A DNA stretch of 38,339 nucleotides from JAZDOT01 sp043798355 (GCA_043798355.1 JAZDOT010000041.1:1-38339), one strand, 5' to 3'; numbered from the stretch's first letter, positions 29,608-38,036 are shown. Program-made: numbers and translations. The notes: generated by a model from the sequence alone, not told the origin.

Positions 29608-30636
29608 ATGAAAGTAGCTCATTCCGTCTCGGATCTTATCGGGGAAACGCCGGTTCTCCGCTATCCGACAAAAGCGCCGGATGCTGAACTCTTCCTGAAA
29701 CTCGAGCAGAACAATCCAAGCCACAGTATGAAGGACAGGATGGCCGTCAGCATGATCGACGAGGCGGAGAAGCGCGGGCAGCTGCGACCCGGCGGCACGA
29801 TTATCGAGTCCTCGTCCGGAAATACAGCCACGGCGCTTGCCATGATCGCGGCCGCAAGGGGCTATCGGTTCATCGCGGTGGTAGACAACCAGATCTCCCC
29901 CGAAAAGGTCGGCATGCTGAAGGCTTTCGGTGCCGAGTTGGTGTTTGTGGAGGGCGGGAGCGAGAAGAGAGCGGCTCCACAGACACGCCGCGACATGGCC
30001 GAACTCCTCAGTAAACAAATTCCCGACGCCTTCTATGCGAACCAAGCGCACAACCCCAACAATCCAGCGGGATTCCGGACACTCGCCCGGGAAATCGCGG
30101 ATTCCGTCCAAAATGTCCGATACCTCATTGGAGCGATCGGCACGGGCGGGTCGCTCTGCGGCAGCGGCCGGGTTCTGAAGGAATTGAAGCCCGATCTCCG
30201 CATCATTGCCGTCGAACCGAAAGGCTCGACGATCTTCTCGGAGGCGGGAAGCGCATTCTACCAGACTGGTACGGGAAAGACGCCGGGAACGCGTACGCCC
30301 CAAAACATCGATTACGACGTCGTGGACGAGCATTGCGCCGTGACGGACCGTGAGGCCTTCAATGCCGCTAGGTTTTTCGCGAGGAGAATGGGAATGCTGC
30401 TCGGCGGATCAGCGAGTGGAGTCGTCTACAAAGCTCTTGAGCGTATCCATGCAGGGCAGCACCCTGAGGGGCCGACCGTAGCGATCATTCCTGACGGCGG
30501 AGAGAAATATCTGCATTCCATTTTCAGCGATGATTGGATGACGAAGCATGGACTGCTAGACACGAGTGTAGGGCTTCGCGTACGGTTGTGGACCGTATTG
30601 AAGAGTGAGGAAAACCATGATGGAGAAGTTGACTAA
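29608..30636 (+). CDS. SbnA-like N-(aminocarboxyethyl)glutamate synthase (L-Dap synthesis)
   Basis: A 342-residue cysteine-synthase-fold PLP enzyme. The PLP Lys is K42 in PSHSMKDRMA; ESSSGNTATALAM binds phosphate/carboxylate; GAIGTGGSLCGSGRVLKE and EPKGSTIFSE follow. SbnA joins O-phospho-L-serine and L-glutamate, releasing phosphate; SbnB then yields L-2,3-diaminopropionate, as in staphyloferrin B and viomycin-type pathways. Adjacency to sbnB rules out a plain cysteine synthase. It ends 44 bases before the rRNA methylase, with only a poor promoter candidate between (TTGACT 30630, TGTAAT 30651, spacer 15). Confidence 0.88.
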   Translation: MKVAHSVSDLIGETPVLRYPTKAPDAELFLKLEQNNPSHSMKDRMAVSMIDEAEKRGQLRPGGTIIESSSGNTATALAMIAAARGYRFIAVVDNQISPEKVGMLKAFGAELVFVEGGSEKRAAPQTRRDMAELLSKQIPDAFYANQAHNPNNPAGFRTLAREIADSVQNVRYLIGAIGTGGSLCGSGRVLKELKPDLRIIAVEPKGSTIFSEAGSAFYQTGTGKTPGTRTPQNIDYDVVDEHCAVTDREAFNAARFFARRMGMLLGGSASGVVYKALERIHAGQHPEGPTVAIIPDGGEKYLHSIFSDDWMTKHGLLDTSVGLRVRLWTVLKSEENHDGEVD

Positions 30637-30680
30637 CCAAGCAATATGATGTAATTTGCACATCTTTCCATTCTTTCACG

Positions 30681-31874
30681 ATGGCACCTGAATCTGATGA
30701 CATTTTATTTCTGAGGGGAGATGATGACTTCCGGAAGAGACTCCGTGGCAAATTGAAGAGAGGAAAGCGACGGGAAGTAACTCAAAAGCACAAGTGGAGG
30801 AACCAAGAGCCCGAACAAAAAATCGGAGAGCCCACTGATGTTATGAATCTGGCGCCCAACTCGGAGGAATCCCCAGCCTCATGGCAGGATATCGATGCGT
30901 CATCTCTTTCTCCCTATGCCCAGAGTATCGTGGCGAAAATTCAGAGAGCCGGAATATTTGCAAAGACGGACAAATTCGATCAACACTTCCTCATTGATCA
31001 AGACGCCATCCGAACCATTGCCGACGCAGCGGGTATCACGCCTGGGGATTCCGTGCTCGAGATTGGTCCGGGGCCAGGAAACCTCACTGAGGAGATTTGG
31101 AGGATTTGCAGGGAGACACGAGTGTCTTTCTCTACCGTAGAACTCGATGCAGCATTCCGGTCGCTATTGGAGGAGCTTCCAGAAAGTCAACTGATTCGCA
31201 TGGTCTGGGGGAATGCTATCGGCGTTCTACCGGAAATCGCGAAAGAACAGGGCGTCAACAAAATCGTTGCGAACATCCCCTATTCGATTCTAGAGCCGTT
31301 ATTACAGCAAATACACACCAGCAAATCGATCCAATCGGCGGTGCTCCTCGTGGGGAAAAGATATGCCGAGAGGGCAGTTGCGGACTTCCGGGACGAGAAT
31401 CCGAAGGGGGAACGTTTCAGCAAAACCTCCTTGTTCAGTCAGGCGCGATTCGTTCCGGAGATCGTAACGGAAGTGCCGCGAGAGAGCTTCATTCCGCAGC
31501 CGAGGACGGAGAGTGCAGTTGTGCGCTTGAACTCCCGGAAAGGAAAGAACATGAATCTCTTCACCGTAGCTAATCTTCTCATACAGAAGCCGACCATGCG
31601 TGTAAGAGCACTGCTTCAGAATGTGCTGCAGCAGGGATTCGATAAGAGCAAACTGCGACAGATTCAATCCGCCGAGGATGCAGTGGAGATGCAGGGTGTC
31701 GTTCCTCCACGCATCGATCAATTGGGCTTTCCTGATACGCTCCTGAATGCCTCTCTAGGAAGCCTGACGAATGACCAACTGCAATCGCTTCTCCTGAAAC
31801 TCGATTTCCTTAGCAAGAAGGGACGGCGCGACAGGTACATCGGAAACATCGAAGACTGCGACGATGAGCAATGA
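30681..31874 (+). CDS. KsgA/Erm-family rRNA adenine dimethyltransferase with N-terminal extension
   Basis: A 397-residue protein; KsgA is about 270. Residues 1-95 are an extra basic/polar segment (RGDDDFRKRLRGKLKRGKRR, then a Pro/Glu linker) also seen as basic tails in Erm proteins. The catalytic domain begins KFDQHFLID (Q101), motif I LEIGPGPGNLT (about 126-136), VELD (motif II), GNAIG, and NIPYSI (about 198-203; adenine-binding NxPY). The C-terminal domain has FIPQPRTESAVVRL. It N6-dimethylates adenine in 16S (KsgA) or 23S (Erm) rRNA; QHFL and FxPxPxVxS-type motifs favour KsgA. It overlaps rsgA by 11 bases. In this setting it may be ribosome protection against the cluster's product. Confidence 0.85.
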   Translation: MAPESDDILFLRGDDDFRKRLRGKLKRGKRREVTQKHKWRNQEPEQKIGEPTDVMNLAPNSEESPASWQDIDASSLSPYAQSIVAKIQRAGIFAKTDKFDQHFLIDQDAIRTIADAAGITPGDSVLEIGPGPGNLTEEIWRICRETRVSFSTVELDAAFRSLLEELPESQLIRMVWGNAIGVLPEIAKEQGVNKIVANIPYSILEPLLQQIHTSKSIQSAVLLVGKRYAERAVADFRDENPKGERFSKTSLFSQARFVPEIVTEVPRESFIPQPRTESAVVRLNSRKGKNMNLFTVANLLIQKPTMRVRALLQNVLQQGFDKSKLRQIQSAEDAVEMQGVVPPRIDQLGFPDTLLNASLGSLTNDQLQSLLLKLDFLSKKGRRDRYIGNIEDCDDEQ

Positions 31875-32790
31875 ACATGAACACCTTCCGGCTGTAAGTG
31901 GAGAGCCTAATACGGGGATCATCTCCAAACGGTACGGTCATGACCGCTATGGTATGACCTGTGCCGATGGCACAATCATCACCGTTTCAGCTGTGCACGA
32001 TCTCGACTTGGTTGTCGGCGATCGTGTCGCATTTATGTCGAAAAAGGGCGGAGAGAAGGTCATTGTTGAGGTCTATGAAAGAAAAAGTGAGGTTCGGAGA
32101 GTGGTCGGGGATACGAGAAAACGGCTGAGGAAGACGACTCAGGAACTGACGATTGCGGCCAACGTGGATATCGGGGTCATTGTCACGTCGGTGCGACAAC
32201 CGAAGTTCCAGACCCGCTTCGTGGATCGCTACCTCGTCGTTCTCCAGAATGGGAATGTTCGTCCAGTTTTGTGCCTCAATAAAATAGATTTAGAGCGGGT
32301 GAAACCTTCCGGACTCGCAATGTATCAACATCTGGGGCTGGATATCATTGAAACGTCGGTGCTCCTCCCTGAAGGCCTTGATGATTTAAGAGGAGCGATT
32401 CATGGCCGCATCGCGATACTCATCGGTCACAGTGGAACTGGTAAGACTTCCCTGATCAACACGCTCTTGCCGGAAGCGCATTTGCGAACATGTGAGGTGA
32501 ATGTGAAGACGGGGAGCGGCAAACATACGACCAGTTCCACTGATATGTATCGGTGGGAGGCGGAATCGTACATCATCGATACTCCGGGCATTCGCTCGCT
32601 TGGCGTAGGTAATATTCCGAAAGTACAATTGAAAGATCTTTTCCCTGAGTTCGGGGAAATCGCTCAGAAATGCCGTTTCAATGATTGCAGTCACGATCAC
32701 GAACCAGACTGCGCCGTTAAGACTGCGGTCGAGCGCGGCGAGATTGCGATCTCCCGCTATGAGAGCTATCTGAGGATGCTGTATGAATGA
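31864..32790 (+). CDS. rsgA: ribosome small subunit-dependent GTPase RsgA
   Basis: A 308-residue circularly permuted GTPase acting in late 30S maturation. An OB-fold N-terminus is followed by the permuted G motifs: G4 NKIDL (about 138-142), G1 GHSGTGKTSLIN (about 187-198), G2/G3 region TTSST and DTPGIRSLG (about 239-247), and a zinc-binding C-terminal CRFNDCSHDHEPDC. All expected motifs are intact. The start overlaps the methylase stop, so the two 30S-acting proteins are made together. Chromosomal rsgA is normally unlinked to biosynthesis; here it is embedded between diaminopropionate genes and a carbamoyltransferase. Confidence 0.95.
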   Translation: MSNEHEHLPAVSGEPNTGIISKRYGHDRYGMTCADGTIITVSAVHDLDLVVGDRVAFMSKKGGEKVIVEVYERKSEVRRVVGDTRKRLRKTTQELTIAANVDIGVIVTSVRQPKFQTRFVDRYLVVLQNGNVRPVLCLNKIDLERVKPSGLAMYQHLGLDIIETSVLLPEGLDDLRGAIHGRIAILIGHSGTGKTSLINTLLPEAHLRTCEVNVKTGSGKHTTSSTDMYRWEAESYIIDTPGIRSLGVGNIPKVQLKDLFPEFGEIAQKCRFNDCSHDHEPDCAVKTAVERGEIAISRYESYLRMLYE

Positions 32791-32816
32791 GCGGGTTTCG
32801 GAATACGGTCAATGCC

Positions 32817-32844
32817 TTGACGTCAATAGGAATACATATAGCAT
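32817..32844 (+). promoter_or_regulatory. possible promoter for carbamoyltransferase-queC-GT2
   Basis: TTGACG (32817-32822) and TAGCAT (32839-32844) are separated by 16 bases in the only sizeable gap (66 bases) of this stretch; the ATG at 32857 lies 12 bases beyond. The -10 is a moderate match only. Confidence 0.35.
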
Positions 32845-32856
32845 TACCTGTCCACT

Positions 32857-34605
32857 ATGGAACGGTCTGCAATTCTTGGCGTATCGAATCTGGATGTGCG
32901 ATCGCACGACAACGCGGCTTGTCTGCTTCTGAATGGGAAACTGATTGCTCAAGCGGAGGAAGAGCGATTTTCGCGGCGCAAGCACGCCTACGATGCGCTG
33001 CCGGTAAGCGCGGTACGCTACTGCTTGGAAACCGCCCGCCTCTCGCCTCGTGATATCGATACAATTGCCATAGGGTGGGACCTTCCGAGGACTTCGTTCG
33101 ATAAAAACGCAACCCCGGCACTCGCCCATGGCACGGAGGAGATAGTCAATCGATTGTTGGGCGAACCGATTGACGGCGATCGCATAGCGGCTCTGCGGTT
33201 TGTTCCGCATCACCACGCTCATGCCGCGGTCTCATACTATGCGAGCGGGTTCCGCAGCGCAGCGATTCTCGTGGTTGATGGAGCGGGAGAGACCGAAGCG
33301 ACAACGCACTGGCACGGCCGAGGCCCCGATTTCTCTCCGCTACTCTCGAGGGGACAGGACCCTGATTCGCTTGGCTTTATGTACGAGGGGGTGAGCGAAT
33401 ATCTAGGATTTACCGGCAGTGAGGCGGGGAAGGTTATGGGACTTGCCGCATACCACAACCAGAAAGTCGCTCCTTTCGACGCCGTGCGGCTCGAGCATGG
33501 TTATCACGTCGATTTCCCACCGGAAATTCGACAGGCGGCGCTCCGTGATCTCGAAGGACGGGAGAATTTCTACATCATGGATTTGATCAAGCAGTACTGG
33601 ATCCGGTACTGCGAGTCTCTCTTTGGTCCGCACGAACGGTACCGCAGCAGAACGATGAGAATCGGAGATGAGCTGTTCCGGGAAAAGAGCAGGATCGCCG
33701 CTATTCTCCAGACGTCCCTTGAACAGGCGCTCCTCAGCTCCGCCTGTGATCTACGGGAGAAAACCGGTGAAGAGAACCTCTGCCTCGGAGGCGGTGTTGC
33801 GCTCAATTGCACAGCGAACGGCGCACTCGAACGTTCCGGCATTTTCAAGAGAACGTACATCTATCCGTCATCCAACGATGCCGGCGTCGCTCTAGGTGCA
33901 GCTCTTCATGCACTGAAAACAGATGGAGATGCTCCATTTGAAAGCGAGCAGACCCGGAACATTCCCTATTGGGGACCGGAATATTCGGATAATGAGATCA
34001 AGACGATTCTGACGTCGCTCGGAATTGAGTTTTTCCCTTGCAGGGATGATTTCGCGGACATTGCCGAATTGCTCTCCCGGGGAGATATCATCGCTTGGTT
34101 CCAGGGGAGAATGGAAATTGGGCCCCGCGCGCTGGGGGCGCGGAGCATTTTGGCGGATCCACGCAGCGCCGCCATGAGGGATCGCGTCAACCAGATCAAA
34201 GGTAGGGAACCGTGGAGGCCTCTTGCCCCATCCGTGCTACGAGGGTACGAAGGCGAATACTTCGAACCGAGCGTATTTTCCCCTTTCATGCTCCGTGCAG
34301 CCATCGTGAGGCCGGAGAAGAGGGCACTGATCCCCGCAGTCGTCCATGTCGATCATTCGAGCAGGTACCAGAGCGTCACCCGCGAAGCCAATCCCCGTTA
34401 CTGGGAACTCATCGAATCGTTCCTGCGCACCACTGGCATTCCCATGGTGCTCAACACCTCCTTCAACTTCAAAGAACCGATCGTATGCAGTCCGCAGGAT
34501 GCGCTGAAGACATTCTCTGAGCGCGCCATCGATCACTTGATTATCGGACGATGCCGTGTCAGTAAATGTTCCCCTACCACCCATGGAAACATCTCTACAA
34601 CATGA
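32857..34605 (+). CDS. NodU/CmcH/TobZ-type O-carbamoyltransferase
   Basis: A 582-residue protein with the two-domain carbamoyltransferase architecture. An N-terminal Kae1-like domain starts ILGVSNLDVRSHDNAACLLL, has AEEERFSRRKHA, the metal-binding HHHAHAA (about 118-124) and VVDGAGETEA; a C-terminal YrdC-like part has MEIGPRALGARSILADPR (about 420-437) and WRPLAPSVL. Relatives use carbamoyl phosphate and ATP to make carbamoyl-adenylate and carbamoylate hydroxyls of sugars, antibiotics (tobramycin, cephamycin) or Nod factors. The target is not readable from sequence; the adjacent glycosyltransferase makes a sugar hydroxyl plausible. It overlaps queC by 23 bases. Confidence 0.92.
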   Translation: MERSAILGVSNLDVRSHDNAACLLLNGKLIAQAEEERFSRRKHAYDALPVSAVRYCLETARLSPRDIDTIAIGWDLPRTSFDKNATPALAHGTEEIVNRLLGEPIDGDRIAALRFVPHHHAHAAVSYYASGFRSAAILVVDGAGETEATTHWHGRGPDFSPLLSRGQDPDSLGFMYEGVSEYLGFTGSEAGKVMGLAAYHNQKVAPFDAVRLEHGYHVDFPPEIRQAALRDLEGRENFYIMDLIKQYWIRYCESLFGPHERYRSRTMRIGDELFREKSRIAAILQTSLEQALLSSACDLREKTGEENLCLGGGVALNCTANGALERSGIFKRTYIYPSSNDAGVALGAALHALKTDGDAPFESEQTRNIPYWGPEYSDNEIKTILTSLGIEFFPCRDDFADIAELLSRGDIIAWFQGRMEIGPRALGARSILADPRSAAMRDRVNQIKGREPWRPLAPSVLRGYEGEYFEPSVFSPFMLRAAIVRPEKRALIPAVVHVDHSSRYQSVTREANPRYWELIESFLRTTGIPMVLNTSFNFKEPIVCSPQDALKTFSERAIDHLIIGRCRVSKCSPTTHGNISTT

Positions 34606-35236
34606 GCGAGGCGTTCTGCTTCTGAGCGGCGGTCTCGACAGCGCTGTCGTCCTTGCAATGGCACAGCGCGAGTGCAGGGATCTTTATTGCTTATTCTTCG
34701 CCTACAATCAAAAGACACTCTCGAAGGAAAGAGACTGCACGAGAGCACTCGCAGAGCATTTCCACGCAAAATTGCTCCAGGAAGTCGACATAGGCTTCCT
34801 CGGCGAGATGACGCATGCAGCCCTCTGTACGGAAGCGTCGGTAGTTAGCGGCGGGAATGAATACGTGCCGTTCCGGAATGCGATTTTCCTTTCCATTGCC
34901 ACTGCGCTCGCCGAGAGCGTCCGAGCGAAGGTCATCTACATCGGCTCCACAGGAGGAGATCGCATCTGTCGGGACAACAGTCCAGAGTTCCGTGAGGATT
35001 TCGAAAAAGTCATCATGAGCGGGACGAACGCTGGAGAACGCATCGAAGTCGCTGCCCCCCTTGCGGACGTCGACAAGGTTGGTGTGGTTCAGCGCGGAAT
35101 ACAATTCGGCGCGCCGTTCGAGCTTACGTGGTCCTGCCATAACAATACTGATACCCCCTGCGGAAAATGTAGCAACTGCATTGCTCGAGAGAAGGCATTT
35201 AGCATTGTTGGCATTGGTGATCCTATCCTAAAATAA
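34583..35236 (+). CDS. queC: 7-cyano-7-deazaguanine (preQ0) synthase QueC
   Basis: A 217-residue PP-loop ATPase: VLLLSGGLDSAVVLAMA at the N-terminus binds ATP, YVPFRNAIFLSIATALAE and IGSTGGDR form the active site, and the C-terminal C-x8-CGKCSNC motif (about 184-201) holds zinc. QueC converts 7-carboxy-7-deazaguanine and ammonia to preQ0. METSLQHERG at 34583 is preferred to the GTG-type start at 34556, which lies deeper inside the carbamoyltransferase. It ends 12 bases before the glycosyltransferase. QueD, QueF and Tgt are not in the window, so preQ0 could be for tRNA or for a special metabolite. Confidence 0.95.
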   Translation: METSLQHERGVLLLSGGLDSAVVLAMAQRECRDLYCLFFAYNQKTLSKERDCTRALAEHFHAKLLQEVDIGFLGEMTHAALCTEASVVSGGNEYVPFRNAIFLSIATALAESVRAKVIYIGSTGGDRICRDNSPEFREDFEKVIMSGTNAGERIEVAAPLADVDKVGVVQRGIQFGAPFELTWSCHNNTDTPCGKCSNCIAREKAFSIVGIGDPILK

Positions 35237-35248
35237 CCAGTTTCTGTT

Positions 35249-36103
35249 ATGTCGGTTTCCGCCGTCATTCACTGCCATCGAGACGAAAGGATCGTCAACT
35301 GCATCGATGACCTGCGTCGCAATCATGGCAACCATGAAGTAGTGGCAGTGCTCACTGAAACTTCACAAAATGTACAAAGACTGATTGAGGGGAGGAAAGT
35401 GAAGATTGCATGGGCTCCGGTTGGCAACTTGTCACGCAGCACGAATATCGGAATCGCAGCCAGTACCCATGATCACATCGCAATCCTTGATTCAGATGTT
35501 CGCTGTTCCGACGGCTATCTCGACATCGTCGATCGCGATCTGGAAAAACACATGCTCATCAGAACACACATGGATTTCCAGCACAGAAATGTGCTGGAAA
35601 GTCTTGTCGCGGAATTGCGCTCCTATGTGTACTCCAAGAACGTCTTCTATTGTCCGGCGATTGCCTTCAGGAAAGAATTAAAAGACCATATCGGAGGATA
35701 CTTTTTCAATGATCAGGTGTGGTGGACAGAGGATGCGGAAATTGATCACCGTATTCAAAAAGCAGGGTTGCCCATTCACAGAGAACCTGATGCGGTTGTG
35801 ACGCATGACCCCGAAAGCATAAGCCATGATTTAAGGGGAGCATACAAAATAGGCCGGGGCAAATTCGCACAGGTGCTCTATGCGAACAGAGATACGTTCG
35901 AAGAGAAAGTGGGCAATGTTCTTAAGCACATACTCTCTGGCGAGAGTGTTGTTGCGTTATTGGAGTTGGCACGACAGAAATCTGTGTCTACGGCTCTATA
36001 TTCGGTTGTCTGGCAGACAATTTATCTATTGGGATACCATAGGGAAAGGATAGGGCACCTATTGCACACACAAAACTCCGGTCCGTTTGTCATGAAGGAC
36101 TGA
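35249..36103 (+). CDS. family 2 glycosyltransferase
   Basis: A 284-residue GT-A fold protein. It shows an N-terminal VSAVIHCHRDERIVNCI nucleotide-sugar strand, NIGIAAS, the Asp-x-Asp-like DSDVRCSDGY (about 87-96) for metal/UDP, and WWTEDAEIDHRI (about 163-174) with the acceptor-side ED motif, then a C-terminal segment that may contact the membrane (ALYSVVWQTIYLLGY). The acceptor is unknown. As last gene of the carbamoyltransferase-queC run it may glycosylate the same product; cell-envelope glycan synthesis is the alternative. Confidence 0.85.
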   Translation: MSVSAVIHCHRDERIVNCIDDLRRNHGNHEVVAVLTETSQNVQRLIEGRKVKIAWAPVGNLSRSTNIGIAASTHDHIAILDSDVRCSDGYLDIVDRDLEKHMLIRTHMDFQHRNVLESLVAELRSYVYSKNVFYCPAIAFRKELKDHIGGYFFNDQVWWTEDAEIDHRIQKAGLPIHREPDAVVTHDPESISHDLRGAYKIGRGKFAQVLYANRDTFEEKVGNVLKHILSGESVVALLELARQKSVSTALYSVVWQTIYLLGYHRERIGHLLHTQNSGPFVMKD

Positions 36104-36284
36104 AATAAATTAGTTCGCCATTCCTTCTGGACCTGTTCTCGACGATGACTTACTCAGCGATACTCAGGAAATGATTGGGCAGTATTAATCATGGAGAAAC
36201 GTACGAGTTCGGGAAACCTTGGCGCTGGCCAAGGGGGAACCCCGCTTCCTCGCGCACCTCGGCGCTGGCATCTACCATAGAGCC

Positions 36285-36758
36285 ATGGAAGATATCGAAG
36301 AGATATCGCCGAGCAAAGCGAAGGCCATAGCCTTCGTCGAGGCATACCTTGACGAGGGGTTCAATGCGACGGCTGCTGCGAAGCGGGTATGCAAATTCGG
36401 TGTGCGGGGCGGAGAGAATCCGCAGCGGAGCGCCGAGGTCGTCGGGAGCCGGATGTTGAGGAATGTTGAGGTTCGGGAGGTTCTCGCGCGACGACTCCAG
36501 GATGAACATACGGACCGTGCCTATGTTCTTGAGAGGCTCTACTACTTCTCACAGCACGCTGAGAGCGAACGGAGCAAGCTGAGGGCCACAGAGATGCTCG
36601 GGAAGGCTCTGGGGATGTTCAGCGAGGGCCACAGGCTCGAGATAGTCAATGTCACCGCCCTCATCAATACGATCGAAAATGGGGCACCCCGGGTGGACTG
36701 GGACCGCACAGGGGAGGCATCAGCTACTTCTGTCTCTGTTTTTGATACTGATCAATAA
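36285..36758 (+). CDS. phage terminase small subunit-like protein
   Basis: A 157-residue protein with the Terminase_2 pattern: KAIAFVEAYLDEGFNATAAA (N-terminal HTH that binds packaging sites), SRMLRNVEVREVLARRL, and KLRATEMLGKALGMF near residue 115. The family recognises phage DNA for packaging with a large subunit, which is absent, so this looks like a prophage remnant or a transferred single gene. ATG 36285 is preferred over a TTG at 36219. The 181-base gap before it has no clear gene apart from a 29-codon frame (36191-36280). Its 3' end overlaps the convergent membrane protein by 35 bases. Confidence 0.8.
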   Translation: MEDIEEISPSKAKAIAFVEAYLDEGFNATAAAKRVCKFGVRGGENPQRSAEVVGSRMLRNVEVREVLARRLQDEHTDRAYVLERLYYFSQHAESERSKLRATEMLGKALGMFSEGHRLEIVNVTALINTIENGAPRVDWDRTGEASATSVSVFDTDQ

Positions 36759-37020
36759 AGGACCATATCATCATGCCGACGACAATGGAGAGGGCAAACA
36801 GGAGAACCTTTCCCCACTCTATGTAAAGTTCGATGGGAGTGTCATGACACAGATTGCCGAGGATATCATATTGATCTAAACATTTTCCACCCACGTAATA
36901 GAAGAATGGACTGGTGAGATCGATGCGACCTGATAGGGCGAGGATAAGGAGAACTAAAGCCGCAAGGAACATGATGCGCTTGAGGATTGGCCAGACGGTC
37001 GGGAGCCATTTGCCGTTCAT
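36724..37020 (-). CDS. small membrane protein, two predicted transmembrane helices
   Basis: A 98-residue protein with hydrophobic segments at about 15-31 (RIMFLAALVLLILALSG) and 67-88 (LYIEWGKVLLFALSIVVGMM), and a loop containing two Cys (GGKCLDQYD...NLCHD) that may form a disulphide outside the cell. The C-terminus is basic (QYQKQRQK), predicting both ends inside. No family recognised. It lies 36 bases after the EGF-like secreted protein on the same strand and may be co-transcribed. Confidence 0.6.
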   Translation of the reverse strand: MNGKWLPTVWPILKRIMFLAALVLLILALSGRIDLTSPFFYYVGGKCLDQYDILGNLCHDTPIELYIEWGKVLLFALSIVVGMMIWSFIDQYQKQRQK

Positions 37021-37056
37021 TGCGAGAGAGGAGAGGGCATCACACGAGAGGTTAAT

Positions 37057-37983
37057 CTACCCCGCAGGAATACACTTTCTGTTTGCCATCGATTTATAAC
37101 CAGCAGGGCAAGTGCAAGGATTCCTTGTTATACAAGACACCGCCTTTCGGCTGGCACCATAATCAAAGATGCACTCATTTCCATTCTTCTTGTAACCACT
37201 CGGACAACCATCGAATACACATGCCCCTCCAATCGACTTGCGATAACCTCTATCGCAGACACACGCATTTCCGGATTCGTGCATATAGAGTGGGCATTCG
37301 GAGAACATGGATGAAGTAACAGACGAAGCTGACACACATGAGGTTTTGCTTGTATTGGGCACATATCCTGTGTCGCATATACAGAAAGTTCCATCGGATG
37401 AAGTATGTGAATTGGCTTTGCAGTATATTCCGGAAGGCGTTGCTGGTGTCGATTGTTGAAAACAGGCTGTATTGGAATGGGTAGTGATCTGCTTCATCAG
37501 ATCATAAACATATCCTGTATTACACACACAAGCACCGATCCCGAAAGAGTAGGAGTTTGCCGGACAAATCTCTTTACCAGTGGAGTCCTTCCCTAATGAG
37601 AAAAATGCCTCTAGACCGTTGGAGCGGAGTCTTTTTATAAACAGAGACTCTAGATTTTGAATGTTTCTTATGGAGTCGAGTGATCGTTGTAATCTAATTC
37701 CACTGAGCTGCGAATCGATATTTTGAAGATTTCTGTTCACGTCATTCAGTTGCCATTGCAGATTGTCGGAGTCCATGTTGCGTCTAAAATTCTGCAGAGT
37801 GCTATCGACATGGTCATTGAAGTTACTGATGTTGTTATCCACATCGTTAAAACTGGGGGGAGTGCTGATGTAGACAGCTGCCGCACTCAAGGGCAATAGC
37901 ACCATACTGGCAGCCGTCACAACAAGGGGGATTGCCCTGAACCTGCCGATTCTCAATAGTCTTATACTCATCTTCGTAATCAC
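37057..37983 (-). CDS. secreted Cys-rich protein with EGF-like repeats and coiled coil
   Basis: A 308-residue protein with a signal peptide (basic IRLLRIGRFR, then IPLVVTAASMVLLPLSAAA, cut near AAA-VY). A coiled-coil/heptad region rich in Asn, Asp and Leu (about 45-120: NNISNFNDHVDS, NLQNIDSQLSGI) follows. The rest has at least four repeats of the form C-P-x-n-G-x-C-x-C-x-T/R-G-Y (ACVCNTGYVYD, FCICDTGYVPN, ACVCDRGYRKS, PCTCPAGYKSM), like EGF modules. Probably exported and surface-attached, possibly for cell contact in an episymbiotic life-style; that role is inference. The start is 37983, or 37971. Confidence 0.8.
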   Translation of the reverse strand: MITKMSIRLLRIGRFRAIPLVVTAASMVLLPLSAAAVYISTPPSFNDVDNNISNFNDHVDSTLQNFRRNMDSDNLQWQLNDVNRNLQNIDSQLSGIRLQRSLDSIRNIQNLESLFIKRLRSNGLEAFFSLGKDSTGKEICPANSYSFGIGACVCNTGYVYDLMKQITTHSNTACFQQSTPATPSGIYCKANSHTSSDGTFCICDTGYVPNTSKTSCVSASSVTSSMFSECPLYMHESGNACVCDRGYRKSIGGACVFDGCPSGYKKNGNECIFDYGASRKAVSCITRNPCTCPAGYKSMANRKCIPAG

Positions 37984-38036
37984 AATTCAGATTATAATCT
38001 GTAGAGCTATAGTCTACAAGAAAATAGGGTCTTCGT

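Noticed and set aside
24227..35236. 7-deazaguanine DNA-modification (dpd-type) defence system
   Set aside because: FolE2, QueE and QueC are present, but no DpdA/Tgt-like transglycosylase or associated helicase/nuclease genes are in the window.
36191..36280. 29-codon frame before the terminase gene
   Set aside because: It is short, Gly/Pro/Arg-rich, with no ribosome-binding site or recognisable similarity; not enough to call a gene.
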